Part shown: positions 1 to 12,300 of the stretch, one piece after another
Position numbering within the stretch: the stretch's first letter is position 1
How the letters are laid out: every line of letters starts with the position of its first letter
From: Eudorina sp. 2006-703-Eu-15
Taxonomy: Eukaryota > Chlorophyta > Chlorophyceae > Chlamydomonadales > Volvocaceae
Length of the DNA stretch: 64,000 nucleotides
NCBI GenBank assembly: GCA_003117195.1
Contig: BDSI01000048.1
Location: forward strand, 248,001-312,000
Reading direction: 5' to 3'
Made by a program: the position numbers and the translations under genes
Notes under the pieces: generated by a model
The model's database searches: none
What the model was told of the DNA's origin: nothing
The model's input: the letters and a program-made list of their open reading frames with translations, nothing else

Positions 1-3000
1 AGTCCAGCTCCGCGTCAGCCCTCCAGCGGCAGCTCCGATGTCATCCTCCAGCGGTCCAGCTCCGATGTCAGCCCTCCAGCGTCCAGCTCCGGTCAGCCTC
101 CAGCGGGTCCAGCGATGTCAGCCCTCCAGCGGTCCAGCTCCGACGTCAGCCCTCAAGCGGTCCAGCTCCGGCGTCAGCCCTCAAGCGTCAGCCCTCCGCC
201 TCAGCCCTCCAGCGCGTCCAGCTCCGATGTCAGCCCTCCAGCGGTCCCAGCTCCGGCGCCGTCAGCCCTCCAGCGTCCAGCTCCGACGTCAGCCCTCAGC
301 GGTCCAGCTCCGCGTCAGCCCTCCAGCGTCCAGCTCGATGTCAGCAGCGGTCCAGCTCCGATGTCTGTCAGCGGTCTCGCTCCGATCAGCTCCAGCGCTC
401 CAGCTCCGACGTCAGCCCTCAAGCAGTCCAGCTCCGGCCGTCAGCCCTCCAGCGGTCCAGCTCCGATGTCAGCCCTCCAGCGGTCCAGCTCCGATGTCAG
501 CCCTCCAGCGGTCTCGCTCCGATGTCAGCCCTCCAGCGCTCCAGCTCCGACGTCAGCCCTCAAGCAGTCCAGCTCCGGCGTCAGCCCTCCAGCGGTCAGC
601 TCCGATGTCAGCCTCCAGCGGTCCAGCTCCGATGTCAGCCCTCCAGCGGTCCAGCTCCGACGTCAGCCCTCAAGCGGTCCAGCTCCGGCGTCAGCCCTCA
701 AGCGGTCCAGCTCCGGCGTCAGCCCTCCAGCGGTCCAGCTCCGATGTCAGCCCTCCAGCGGTCCAGCTCCGGCGTCAGCCCTCCAGCGCTCCAGCTCCGA
801 CGTCAGCCCTCTAGCGGTCCAGCTCCGGCGTCAGCCCTCCAGCGGTCCAGCTCCGATGTCAGCCCTCCAGCGGTCCAGCTCCGATGTCAGCCCTCCAGCG
901 GTCTCGCTCCGATGTCAGCCCTCCAGCGCTCCAGCTCCGATGTCAGCCCTCCAGCGGTCCAGCTCCGGCGTCAGCCCTCCAGCGGTCAGCTCCGATGTCA
1001 GCCTCCAGCGGTCCAGCTCCGATGTCAGCCCTCCAGCGGTCCAGCTCCGATGTCAGCCCTCCAGCGGTCCAGCTCCGATGTCAGCCCTCCAGCGGTCTCG
1101 CTCCGATGTCAGCCCTCCAGCGCTCCAGCTCCGACGTCAGCCCTCAAGCAGTCCAGCTCCGGCGTCAGCCCTCCAGCGGTCAGCTCCGATGTCAGCCCTC
1201 CAGCGGTCCAGCTCCGATGTCAGCCCTCCAGCGGTCCAGCTCCGACGTCAGCCCTCAAGCGGTCCAGCTCCGGCGTCAGCCCTCAAGCGGTCCAGCTCCG
1301 GCGTCAGCCCTCCAGCGGTCCAGCTCCGATGTCAGCCCTCCAGCGGTCCAGCTCCGGCGTCAGCCCTCCAGCGCTCCAGCTCCGACGTCAGCCCTCTAGC
1401 GGTCCAGCTCCGGCGTCAGCCCTCCAGCGGTCCAGCTCCGATGTCAGCCCTCCAGCGGTCCAGCTCCGATGTCAGCCCTCCAGCGGTCCAGCTCCGGCGT
1501 CAGCCCTCCAGCGCTCCAGCTCCGACGTCAGCCCTCTAGCGGTCCAGCTCCGGCGTCAGCCCTCCAGCGGTCCAGCTCCGATGTCAGCCCTCCAGCGGTC
1601 CAGCTCCGATGTCAGCCCTCCAGCGGTCTCGCTCCGATGTCAGCCCTCCAGCGCTCCAGCTCCGATGTCAGCCCTCAAGCAGTCCAGCTCCGGCGTCAGC
1701 CCTCCAGCGGTCAGCTCCGATGTCATCCCTCCAGCGGTCCAGCTCCGATGTCAGCCCTCCAGCGGTCCAGCTCCGATGTCAGCCCTCCAGCGGTCCAGCT
1801 CCGATGTCAGCCCTCCAGCGGTCCAGCTCCGACGTCAGCCCTCAAGCGGTCCAGCTCCGGCGTCAGCCCTCAAGCGGTCCAGCTCCGGCGTCAGCCCTCC
1901 AGCGGTCCAGCTCCGATGTCAGCCCTCCAGCGGTCCAGCTCCGGCGTCAGCCCTCCAGCGCTCCAGCTCCGACGTCAGCCCTCTAGCGGTCCAGCTCCGG
2001 CGTCAGCCCTCCAGCGTCCAGCTCCGATGTCAGCCCTCCAGCGGTCCAGCTCCGATGTCAGCCCTCCAGCGGTCTCGCTCCGATGTCAGCCCTCCAGCGC
2101 TCCAGCTCCGATGTCAGCCTCAGCAGTCCAGCTCCGGCGTCAGCCCTCCAGCGGTCAGCTCCGATGTCATCCCTCCAGCGGTCCAGCTCCGATGTCAGCC
2201 CTCCAGCGGTCCAGCTCCGATGTCAGCCCTCCAGCGGTCCAGCTCCGATGTCAGCCCTCCAGCGGTCCAGCTCCGACGTCAGCCCTCAAGCGGTCCAGCT
2301 CCGGCGTCAGCCCTCAAGCGGTCCAGCTCCGGCGTCAGCCCTCCAGCGGTCCAGCTCCGATGTCAGCCCTCCAGCGGTCCAGCTCCGGCGTCAGCCCTCC
2401 AGCGCTCCAGCTCCGACGTCAGCCATCTAGCGGTCCAGCTCCGGCGTCAGCCCTCCAGCGGTCCAGCTCCGATGTCAGCCCTCCAGCGGTCCAGCTCCGA
2501 TGTCTGCCCTCCAGCGGTCTCGCTCCGATGTCAGCCCTCCAGCGCTCCAGCTCCGACGTCAGCCCTCAAGCAGTCCAGCTCCGGCGTCAGCCCTCCAGCG
2601 GTCCAGCTCCGATGTCAGCCCTCCAGCGGTCCAGCTCCGATGTCAGCCCTCCAGCGGTCTCGCTCCGATGTCAGCCCTCCAGCGCTCCAGCTCCGACGTC
2701 AGCCCTCAAGCAGTCCAGCTCCGGCGTCAGCCCTCCAGCGGTCAGCTCCGATGTCAGCCCTCCAGCGGTCCAGCTCCGATGTCAGCCCTCCAGCGGTCCA
2801 GCTCCGACGTCAGCCCTCAAGCGGTCCAGCTCCGGCGTCAGCCCTCAAGCGGTCCAGCTCCGGCGTCAGCCCTCCAGCGGTCCAGCTCCGATGTCAGCCC
2901 TCCAGCGGTCCAGCTCCGGCGTCAGCCCTCCAGCGCTCCAGCTCCGACGTCAGCCCTCTAGCGGTCCAGCTCCGGCGTCAGCCCTCCAGCGGTCCAGCTC

Positions 3001-4207
3001 CGATGTCAGCCCTCCAGCGGTCCAGCTCCGATGTCAGCCCTCCAGCGGTCTCGCTCCGATGTCAGCCCTCCAGCGCTCCAGCTCCGATGTCAGCCCTCAA
3101 GCAGTCCAGCTCCGGCGTCAGCCCTCCAGCGGTCAGCTCCGATGTCATCCCTCCAGCGGTCCAGCTCCGATGTCAGCCCTCCAGCGGTCCAGCTCCGATG
3201 TCAGCCCTCCAGCGGTCCAGCTCCGACGTCAGCCCTCAAGCGGTCCAGCTCCGGCGTCAGCCCTCAAGCGGTCCAGCTCCGGCGTCAGCCCTCCAGCGGT
3301 CCAGCTCCGATGTCAGCCCTCCAGCGGTCCAGCTCCGGCGTCAGCCCTCCAGCGCTCCAGCTCCGACGTCAGCCCTCTAGTGCTCCAGCTCCGACGTCAG
3401 CCCTCTAGCGGTTCAGCTCCGGCGTCAGCCCTCCAGCGCTCCAGCTCCGATGTCAGCCCTCAAGCAGTCCAGCTCCGGCGTCAGCCCTCCAGCGGTCAGC
3501 TCCGGCGTCAGCCCTCTAGCGGTCCAGCTCCGATGTCATCCCTCCAGCGGTCCAGCTCCGATGTCAGCCCTCCAGCGGTCCAGCTCCGGCGTCAGCCCTC
3601 CAGCGCTCCAGCTCCGACGTCAGCCCTCCAGCGCTCCAGCTCCGATGTCAGCCCTCTAGCGGTCCAGCTCCGGCGTCAGCCCTCCAGCGGTCAGCTCCGA
3701 TGTCATCCCTCCAGCGGTCCAGCTCCGATGTCAGCCCTCCAGCGGTCCAGCTCCGATGTCAGCCCTCCAGCGGTCCAGCTCCGACGTCAGCCCTCAAGCG
3801 GTCCAGCTCCGGCGTCAGCCCTCAAGCGGTCCAGCTCCGGCGTCAGTCCTCCAGCGGTCCAGCTCCGATGTCAGCCCTCCAGCGGTCCAGCTCCGGCGTC
3901 AGCCCTCCAGCGCTCCAGCTCCGACGTCAGCCCTCTAGCGCTCCAGCTCCGACGTCAGCCCTCTAGCGGTCCAGCTCCGGCGTCAGCCCTCCAGCGGTCC
4001 AGCTCCGATGTCAGCCCTCCAGCGGTCCAGCTCCGGCGTCAGCCCTCCAGCGGTCCAGCTCCGATGTCAGCCCTCCAGCGGTCCAGCTCCGGCGTCAGCC
4101 CTCTAGCGGTCCAGCTCCGATGTCATCCCTCAAGCAGTCCAGCTCCGATGTCATCCCTGCAGCGGTCCAGCTCCGATGTCAGCCCTCCAGCGGTCCAGCT
4201 CCGGCTC
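1..4207. repeat. 28-bp minisatellite array with higher-order structure
   Basis: About 150 head-to-tail copies of a 28-bp unit, roughly GTCCAGCTCCGATGTCAGCC followed by CTCCAGCG, fill this stretch and continue beyond the left edge. Variants alternate at a few positions: GATGTC, GACGTC or GGCGTC, and CTCCAGCG, CTCAAGCG or CTCTAGCG. A marker variant containing GGTCTCGCTCC recurs near 510, 900, 1093, 1626, 2070, 2516, 2656 and 3047, so units are arranged in larger blocks, several of them about 445 bp apart. Because 28 is one more than a multiple of three, every plus-strand frame passes through the same 28-residue Ser/Pro/Gln-rich repeat. Stops occur mainly where the CTCTAG variant falls in frame. 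This makes long open frames inevitable and is not evidence for a protein. No start, splice or flanking exon context supports a gene. Confidence 0.95.
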
Positions 4208-7200
4208 TGACGTCAGGTTCGCATCGGCTCGAACTCGACCAGTCGTCTTTTTTCCTCTGACGATGCGTGCCCTTGTGCATGCTGTTGTCGGGGTCCTTGG
4301 AATCATCTCTTTGCGAGGCACATTCAAGATGACCTTGCCGGTATTCTTGAAATTTCTCTCGGAAATGATCTTGGAGACGCGCTTGATGATGCCATTGAGA
4401 TGAGATGCACACGAAGTTGCCCTTGATGAGGTGAGCTGCCCCTGGCGATGCCCTTAAAGCGGCGCCTTGAACCTGTGTGTGGAGAAGAAATGCAGTGCGA
4501 GGGGACATGCGCCAGGCGTAAGAAGAATACGGCATGCGGCGATCGACCTCATGTCATGCCATGAATTGCATCACAAGAATTTGTTGCCACGCTGTGTAGA
4601 CGCTGTGGGTTGCAGACAAGACGGGTTCCAAAGGGTATCGCGTGTGGGTCGCGATCCCGGTTCGCTCAGAAGCAAATTGCATTGCTTAATCTCGTGTTGC
4701 CAAACCTTCGTGCTCGCCAATAGCAAACTCTATGTGACTTCGTTCGGACGGGTTTTGATGCATCGATGCGTAGTGGACTTCGCAATCAAGGCCATGCCCC
4801 GTAACTTGTGATACATATGTCTGACATATTATCTTGTATCTATAATGAACGCCCACAACACATAAACCAGCTCCCACTTTGCGAGGTCCGTTGCGCGATC
4901 CTTGTCACCAGCGGTCGGATCTCAAGAAGGCATCATGGACGCCCTGCAGCAGATATCGAGAGAAACACTTGTTAAGTAAAAAGATATGTAAGCGAACATG
5001 GAGCTGCTGCACCGACGGTGAGTAGTTGCGGCGGCCAAATCAGCCAAACTTCTCACGCAAAAGGCCCTAGGCAGGCCACCTACCTTGACAAGAACGTCGT
5101 CGTGCAGCTTCCGAGATGCCGCCAGCGGGCTTGGGGTATCCCATAAACTATCGTTTGGGTTTTAGAGAGCAGTCAGAAGGCACCGGGCGAAGTTCAGAAA
5201 CTATGATAAGGTGTTACAATATGTGTTTATGGGGCAAAAAGTATTGGGCGAAAGATTCTGGGTTTATGTGAACCGTATTTTATCCTTTTTACAAGGGCTT
5301 CAGTGTGCCGTACAACTCGTCTGGTGTAAGGTTCAACTTGATGCACACGCGCTCATTCATTACACAAGTAAACCTTGTCTTGTCGCTGAAGTCCAGTTTC
5401 TCCAATGGCGCGGACGTAGCCAAACATCCGACACTTGGATGCGCAGCTTAGTTGTGGTGTTGACAAGTGATAGTCATAAGGTTCATGAAAAATCGTGCAA
5501 CAAGAGTGCAGGGCTTTCATGACGCCTACCCGAGGTTCAACCACGGTGCGATAGGCATGGCCCTGGCGCTGCAAGGTCAAATCTAGTTTGTGGAATGCTG
5601 ACGCCCACAAGTGGCACAAAAGTCGCACGCTAAACACAAGTCGCATTCAACACACGATATTAGTTCACTTTGACCCAACTGGCTACGTCGGGCTGTCACA
5701 GCTTGGGGGCGCGGAAGCCGTACGGCAATACGGGGGGTCGCGGACGTACAGCCGCCAGTCAGCCACCCGTCCACCGCAAGCGGCCCCGGACAGCGTTGCG
5801 GTATCCAGAGCTCTCCCCCTCAGCACCACCCCCACTCCTTACCACCACCTGCGAATGGAATGACTGCCCGAAGACCCCGACCCCACTCCCCCACCCGCAA
5901 TCGGCGGCTTTTTCCCCCTTTTCCTCCCTCACGCACCCGTTTCGTCACATCGCTCGTCATTGGGCCCTTAGGTGCGGCATCTAGTTATCCACCCTGGCCG
6001 GCAACGCAGCACCTGCAGGCAGTACTGCACTGCACGGCACGGTACGGAGGGTACGAGTGGGACGTGGAGGAGGCGCGTTCGCGTGCGTGTTGCGGTCCTG
6101 TGGTCCCGGTTGACCCGGCCGGGTGACAATGACGCGTCGGAGGGTGACGTAAGGGCTGCTCGTGTGTTCATGAGGTACCGTACCTACCGTATGCGCAAAG
6201 AGAGGTGCAGCGCATTAGTAAGCTGCCGCGCTGACCGGCTGCGATGGCTGGCGCAGCGGGACCGACACTGAGGGACCGACACAGCGGCTGCCAACCCGAT
6301 TGCGACCCAGGGACCCCTAGATCCCATCAGCAGAGCTCTGCTTGTACCGACAACCCGCCTCTCGCGCCAACGATCAACCACCAACCTGCAACCGGGGCAA
6401 CTGCTACCGCTCAACAGCCAAATGAAACGCGCCCGCCCTGCCACGAGCGAAACGCTCAACGCTAATTGGTACCGCACAAACTAAGATTGTTCTCGCACAG
6501 TCTATCTGCGTGCTGCCCATCTCAGCTCACCAGGGAACGCCTGCCCAGCTGGCCCCACGTCGTCCATAAACACACAGCAACACCCACCTGGTGACGCTGG
6601 CCTGGCCCCCTGGCCACCCCTGGCCCTGGTTCGTTCTGCGGGTTTATTTATTTTTCTCAATTTAACCCCTGGCCCACCAGACTGCAACCTTTTCCCTTTT
6701 GAGCCCCCCCTAGAGACACGACCAGCAACGAAACCCGAAACCCACATTCACATTTACGGCCAGGCTGGGTGTCCATGGCTGCTTTCATTCCAACCCACAC
6801 CCACAGCGGCCACGGCGGCGCAACGCACATCCACAGAAGCTACCGCGAGGTGCTGCTTACCATCAGCACCTTGCTGTTTATATCCCTAATCCATCGATCA
6901 ACGACAGTGAGATCCGCGGCCATCAAGTCACCATCCTTCAAGCTGGTATCCCCGCGTCCTCCCTAGAGCTGCACCTCCAGCTGCACCTCCAGGGTAGTCC
7001 TGACCTACCTGCTCACGCCGCAGCCCCGCAGTGGGTTGCCATCGGCAGGCGGGCAGTCACCAATCCGCCCCACCGATCGGCAGTCAGTCACGGCTGATGG
7101 TTCCCGGGCACTGATCTCCGCCCGCACCGGCGACCGCACGGCACCGTTACGGTGCAACAACCCGTCAACGACAAACTACCAACGGTACCAGCAGCCTCAT

Positions 7201-7480
7201 GCATGCACGCCCGCGCCCCCATCTGGGTTGGATGGACCACTCAAATCGCACATAGTGGACAGGATCGCACCAGATCTCCAAGATCAGATCTCGACACCGA
7301 CGAGGACATACAGGACCGTCTTGGGGTGCCATTGGCGCGCCATCTAGAGGCCCCAGGCTCCCCCTCTTCGTATGTATGTCTGTCTGTCTGTAAGCCCCCA
7401 TTGCGAAATTGAACTTCCCCGCGACATCCAGCTCGGGAAATGCGTCCACAAGGTAATGGAACTCATGGTCGGCAAAGCAA
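4208..7480. other. Gene-poor stretch, no recognised gene
   Basis: Only short overlapping open frames on both strands are present. None has family motifs or a convincing splice context. A minus-strand segment near 4244-4399 has codon-like third-position bias and is described in the findings. The segment around 7305-7450 resembles 8615-8850 and looks like an old dispersed repeat. Confidence 0.5.
7305..7450. repeat. Degenerate dispersed repeat, copy 1
   Basis: This segment shares ordered blocks with 8615-8850: a GGGTGCCA...GGCGCGCCAT block, then GGCCCC-GGCTCCCC, then a TATGTCTGTC run, and further on a GAC(A/G)TCCAGCT(C/T)GGG block. The order is the same in both places but spacing differs. I do not recognise the element. 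Confidence 0.45.
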
Positions 7481-7488
7481 CAATCGCG

Positions 7489-8067
7489 GGGGGAGTCGGG
7501 GGGAGCCTTGCGGTGTGCGGGGCCTGCTCCTGATGAGGGATGAGGCACGGGTTCCCCGCCCTCTACCTGTTTGTATTCGGGTTATCCGACCCGGGGCTCA
7601 AGTTGGGGACCTGGCCTGCCCTCAGATTGGGTAGGAGGCAGAGCTCCCGTTGGTATGTTATTGCTTGGCCTAGGCATTTCTTCTGATGCGGGCTACTCCA
7701 CTAGCGGTCGCTGGGCAGTGTCACGAGCCAGGCGTGGGTCTTCCAAGACCTCGAGAGGGTGCAGCGTTGGGTGCCTCAGGGGTGGTGGTAGCTGGGTGAT
7801 GGGGTGCCTGTGTGGGCGACCTCCCCTGTGCTTGGCTTTATCCACTTCTGGGGATGCTGCCCTCTGCTGTGCCTATCCCTTTGGTAGTGTTGCCCCGCTG
7901 CGCGCCTCTGCTTGCTTCGGTGTCTGGCTGGGTGGGGTCATGGCCCGGTGTGTTTTTGGGTGCGGCGTTGAGGTGTGGAGGTGTCCTGCCGCCTTGGCGG
8001 TGGGGCCTGCTGGGGCTTGCAATGGTATACACCGGTGATCCCTTTGGGGTCCGCTGTAACGTTCATT
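7489..8067 (+). mobile_element. LINE 3' fragment (5'-truncated copy 1)
   Basis: The sequence aligns along its length with the 3' end of the LINE at 42600-43170, including the final coding bases, the 3' UTR and the terminal CCGCTGTAAC motif followed by an ATTC-type tail. It is bounded by the 8-bp direct repeat CAATCGCG (7481-7488 and 8068-8075), consistent with a target-site duplication made by target-primed reverse transcription. It keeps essentially only the 3' UTR and is more diverged from the 43-kb copy than the copy at 15784-17134, so it is probably older. Confidence 0.9.
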
Positions 8068-8075
8068 CAATCGCG

Positions 8076-9345
8076 AATCGCACGTTCCGTTACCTTCCTA
8101 TCTTTGTTACTCCCCGACTGTTCCGGTTGCATGTGCACGATATGGCACATATGACGCATGTACATTGGCCGCTTCTGCTGTGGCGGCGACTGCTGCCAAA
8201 ATCAGCATTGTAGCACACTTCAGCACACTTTCAGCGTTGCAGCAAAACTGCCAACGACCAACCGGCCCGCCTGAGGGATAGGGTGCAGATCTGCAGACGG
8301 CCGGAAGAATTTGGGAGTCGCGCCGGGCTGCGGAGTGCCGCGCCTTCCGTATCCCAGCTCGTTCTTCCCGGATCTGATTGTAAATGTGCATGAACACCAC
8401 GGTCATCCGAAGAGCGGCATACCAGCATCCGAGATTTACTCGAAACGCACGAGTCCATGCATGGGCATACCTGCATGCATTCGTGGTGACTCCTCACTGT
8501 AACATGAATGACGAAGTTGGTTGCGCGTCCGGCGGGGATGGGGTGGGGTGGACGGGTGGTAGGTCCTCGATTTGGCGCTTTGGGCGGCCGTGGCCGGTGG
8601 CTGGATACGCGCGTATGGTCTCTTCGGGTGCCACGGGCGCGCCATGTTCGGGGCCCCGGCTCCCCATCTCTGTATGTCTGTCCTGGATCTGAGTGTAAAT
8701 GTGCCGCCGGAGCGCAGGCGATCAGTACTGCTACTTTGCCTTGAGCTGCCGTCGTCAAACCCAATCCAGGAGCGGCCTTTGCAAATTATTTTTGAGGAGG
8801 TGTTATTGCAGAGGCCTGTTCGCCAGTTCCGCCATGACGTCCAGCTTGGGCACGGCCTGGGAGCGTGGCCGGCGACAGCGGAACAATTATGGCAGCGGAG
8901 GCTACATAAACTAAGGTCTGAAAGCGGTGGCTTTACTAAGAACATGTCGGTCGGCAGCGTGACTAGTCAGTCCTTGAGCACGCATAGGTGCCGTATCAAC
9001 CAATCGAACCGAAAAATCGCCGGACAAACAAATTGCGGCACTAATTGTAAGCTTGTTGACTTGACTGCAACTCATAGGTACCTAAAGAACATCATGGGCC
9101 TGGTCAACGGGAAGGGGGAATCCATAAGGGGATGGTCAGGCCGTGAAATGCGCTTGGCTTGGACCAGCGTACGGCAGGCGCGCAGTAGTAGAGCTCTCGT
9201 CCATGTACATTACAGCGTACATCTTTGATGTTGATATTCTAATTGAATTGGACACAGAGCTATATTTGTAAGGGGATTGACAAGTGCGCGATCTCCTGGT
9301 GCATATTCCTCTCACCTGTTGGCGCCATTGCCTTTTAAAACAATT
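8076..9345. other. Intergenic stretch upstream of the CobW gene
   Basis: No gene recognised. A 218-residue open frame at 8572-9228 has no family features and overlaps the degenerate repeat at 8615-8850. The promoter of the CobW-type gene should lie in the last few hundred bases, but I see no diagnostic element. Confidence 0.45.
8615..8850. repeat. Degenerate dispersed repeat, copy 2
   Basis: Partner of 7305-7450, with several short blocks in the same order (GGGTGCCACGGGCGCGCCAT, GGCCCCGGCTCCCC, TATGTCTGTC, GACGTCCAGCTTGGG). Divergence is high and the type of element is unknown. Confidence 0.4.
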
Positions 9346-12300
9346 ATGGCCGAGTCATCTACACCCCGGCGTACGCCGGTTACCATGCTCAGCGGCTTTT
9401 TAGGAGCAGGTGCGGAGTTTCAAGGAACTATTTTACGTGGCGCAGCAGCATGCTCTGCAATCACATGTTAGTTGACGAATTGCGTTTACTCGCTATTTAG
9501 GCAAAACCACTCTGTTGCGCTACGTTCTGGAAAACTCAACGGAGAAGATCGCTTGCATCGTCAATGACGTTGCCGCTGTAAACATCGACGCTAAGCTGGT
9601 CCGCAACGACAAGAACCGTGGTACAACCAACACGACTGCTGATCTTACTGATACCATTGAGCTGGCGAACGGATGTGCATGTGAGTTTCGGTGGGTTGCT
9701 CGACAACGTATACTTTCACAAGCATCACAAGTTGGCTGATGGAGGTGTGCTTTCCAGAAGCTGAGATGTCCATACAACGAGCGGGCTTCCTGTTCGCGGC
9801 ACTTCTCTGGTGGGGGCAGGGGCCCGTATTCACGCAGAGCCTCTGAGACCGTTGTCCCGCGCTTGAACACCCGCCGCTCAGGCTGCAACATTCAAGATGA
9901 ACTGTTTGCTTCCTTCGAGCAAGTGCTGGCTCTTGCCGACAAGCGGGGAGAGCCGTACGCCCGGTAAGCCGGCCATGGGGATAGTTGAACTACTCGCGCA
10001 CTGCTGTCATCTGTCCTGAGCGTGCGGCGAGATGCGGGCTGAGCTATGCAAACGCTTATTGGTCCTGGAGCCAGAACGTGCGGGGTATCACGGAGCATCA
10101 GCAGTCCGGGTATAACCGTACTGGGCTTCCGGGGCGGTGCAACGGTTGGCCTTGGTCCCGGGTGTGGATTGGATGTCGTTGGGTATGTGTCAGTCACCGA
10201 AACCCTATGTTTATAAAGTGGGGACAACGCGCGCGTATTGTTTACATAGCTTATGTGACACGCTGCGTTAGTTTGGCAGCAGAACTAATGCATCATCCAG
10301 TTTTGTCTGCGGCGCCATGGGGGACGTGAAGACCGTACAGTCGGTGTACGACAGTCTAACATGGGGTGTCCTCGGGGCAACGTCATCTCCCGTTCGTTCA
10401 GGATTGTCCTGGAGAACAGCGGTGTGGCGGAGCCCCAAAACATCCGTGACAAGTTCAATGAGGCGGAGACGGCGGTGAGTGTGGCGGGGCCCTCTATGTA
10501 GGGACGGGTTGATTATGGGCAGTTACTTTGGGCACCCCATGTTCCGCGGTGCTGCTACCTTGCACGTTGCTGGAGTCAAGCAATACACGGCGGTGGGCAG
10601 GCGTTGGTGTGTGGACCTCGCTGCAGCAAAACAGGTCGGGAGCGGATTCACAGACTGGGTACACTCACGGGTCGCCCTTATGGCTATAAGCCCACAGGTG
10701 ATGCGGAGGTACAGGGCCGCGCACGAGTCGACTCTGCACTTGCATGCCCATCTGAACATCTGCCGCACTACTGCCGCACTCGAGAGGAGAATTGATGCTC
10801 AGGCGCTAATGCTCAGGCGTCCCTCGCTTGTGCACTGATGCTTTGGGATCCTACCACGACGATGCCACGTCATGAGTGCCACGTTGCGACCCTGTCACCC
10901 TCCAATTGCAGGGCCATCCCCTCATGGACCGGATAGAGTTGGACACCCTGGTGACGGTGAGTCCGGCACCGGGCGCTTGCATAGCAATTGGGATGAGCGG
11001 CGGTGGCATCGGTTCGGCCGTTGCAGAGGGTGGGGTAGTTTCGGTTGGAGGAGAGGGCGAGCAGTCCATGCAAGGTTGCGGCTCCGTGTGCGTTAGATGG
11101 CCTATGAACGATGCTGGGGCGGGTCATGCGCGACCACCCGTACAGACTCTTCGCTGACTGGCCGGGATTTTTCCAGCTGGGATCTTTGGCCTGACATCTG
11201 GTTTCACCGGCTGATTGCAGCACATCGGAACCACCGTGAAGTTCACCATCGCATTACGTTTTAACCCACATCGACCGCCATGGCAAGTTATCAGCTGGTG
11301 CTTTCTGTCCCGTACGCACGTACGTACAACAACACACTTCATATGATTACCTGCGTTTTCGTTCTGGTCTTTCCCCTCCCGCCACTGAGTTTCCAGGTCT
11401 AGAGGGACCAATTTCCCCGTCTTCCCCTGGTCCCTGTGCGGCCCCTCAGGTGGTGGACTGCGGGTCCTTCCTGAAGGACTGGGCCACCCGCGCCTGCCTG
11501 GCCCAGCGCCCTGACCTCGGTGAGGGCGGCGGACTGAGGCCCGTGGTTGACCTGCTGGTGGAGCAGATCGAGTGAGTTGCGCCGCGGATGGGTGGGGCGA
11601 ACCCAGAGGGAAGTTAGTACAAGGCAGGCAGGGGGAGGAAGGGCGCGCTGGCGAATGGGGGTGATTCACGGCAAGGGGTTACGGATCAGCAGGCCGCGGC
11701 AGCACTGGACTAGGTCGAGGAACAGAAAAGGATATGAGATGAACTGTCAGACCCGTCTTCAAACAGCCTTGTATTACGTAGGAGGGAGCGCTTCGACAGT
11801 GATCGGGTTCGGTTCTGGCTCGGCAGGCAAAGCGGCACTGCTGCAGCACATCTAGCTGCAAGCCAGCGAAAGGCTGCGCTTTCGCCCATCAGACATACCT
11901 GGTAGCCCCGACCCCGTACATCGCCGCTATCCACTGCTGGCTCGACACTGTGGGCGACGAACGTTGCTGATGTCGACCGGCCCTTGTACGTACCGTCAGG
12001 TGTGCGGACTTCGTGGTCCTCAACAAGACGGATATGCTGGATGACGCCCAGCGCGAGGAGCTGACCGCCATCGTGGCCTCACTGAACCCACTGGCCACCA
12101 TCATTCCCTGCACGCAGGGGCAGGTGGGGCGGGGTTCCCACCAGCACTGGGCAGGGTGGGGGCTATGGCGGCGTAGGGTAACGATCCAGGTGTTTCAGGG
12201 GAGGCAGGCAGATCACAGGACGAGGCATGTGTGCCAGGTTGCCAGTTGGATGCGGGGCGCCTGGGACGCTCCCAATGCGTCGCCCCATGCCGCCAGTGCG

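Noticed and set aside
1..4207. CRISPR-like array (28-bp repeats)
   Set aside because: Units are directly adjacent with no spacers, and the genome is eukaryotic.
1..4210. Long forward open frames (up to about 950 codons) inside the 28-bp array
   Set aside because: They follow automatically from a stop-free 28-bp unit read in three frames. There is no independent start or splice context.
8572..9228. 218-residue plus-strand open frame
   Set aside because: No family motif or splice context, and it overlaps a degenerate repeat.
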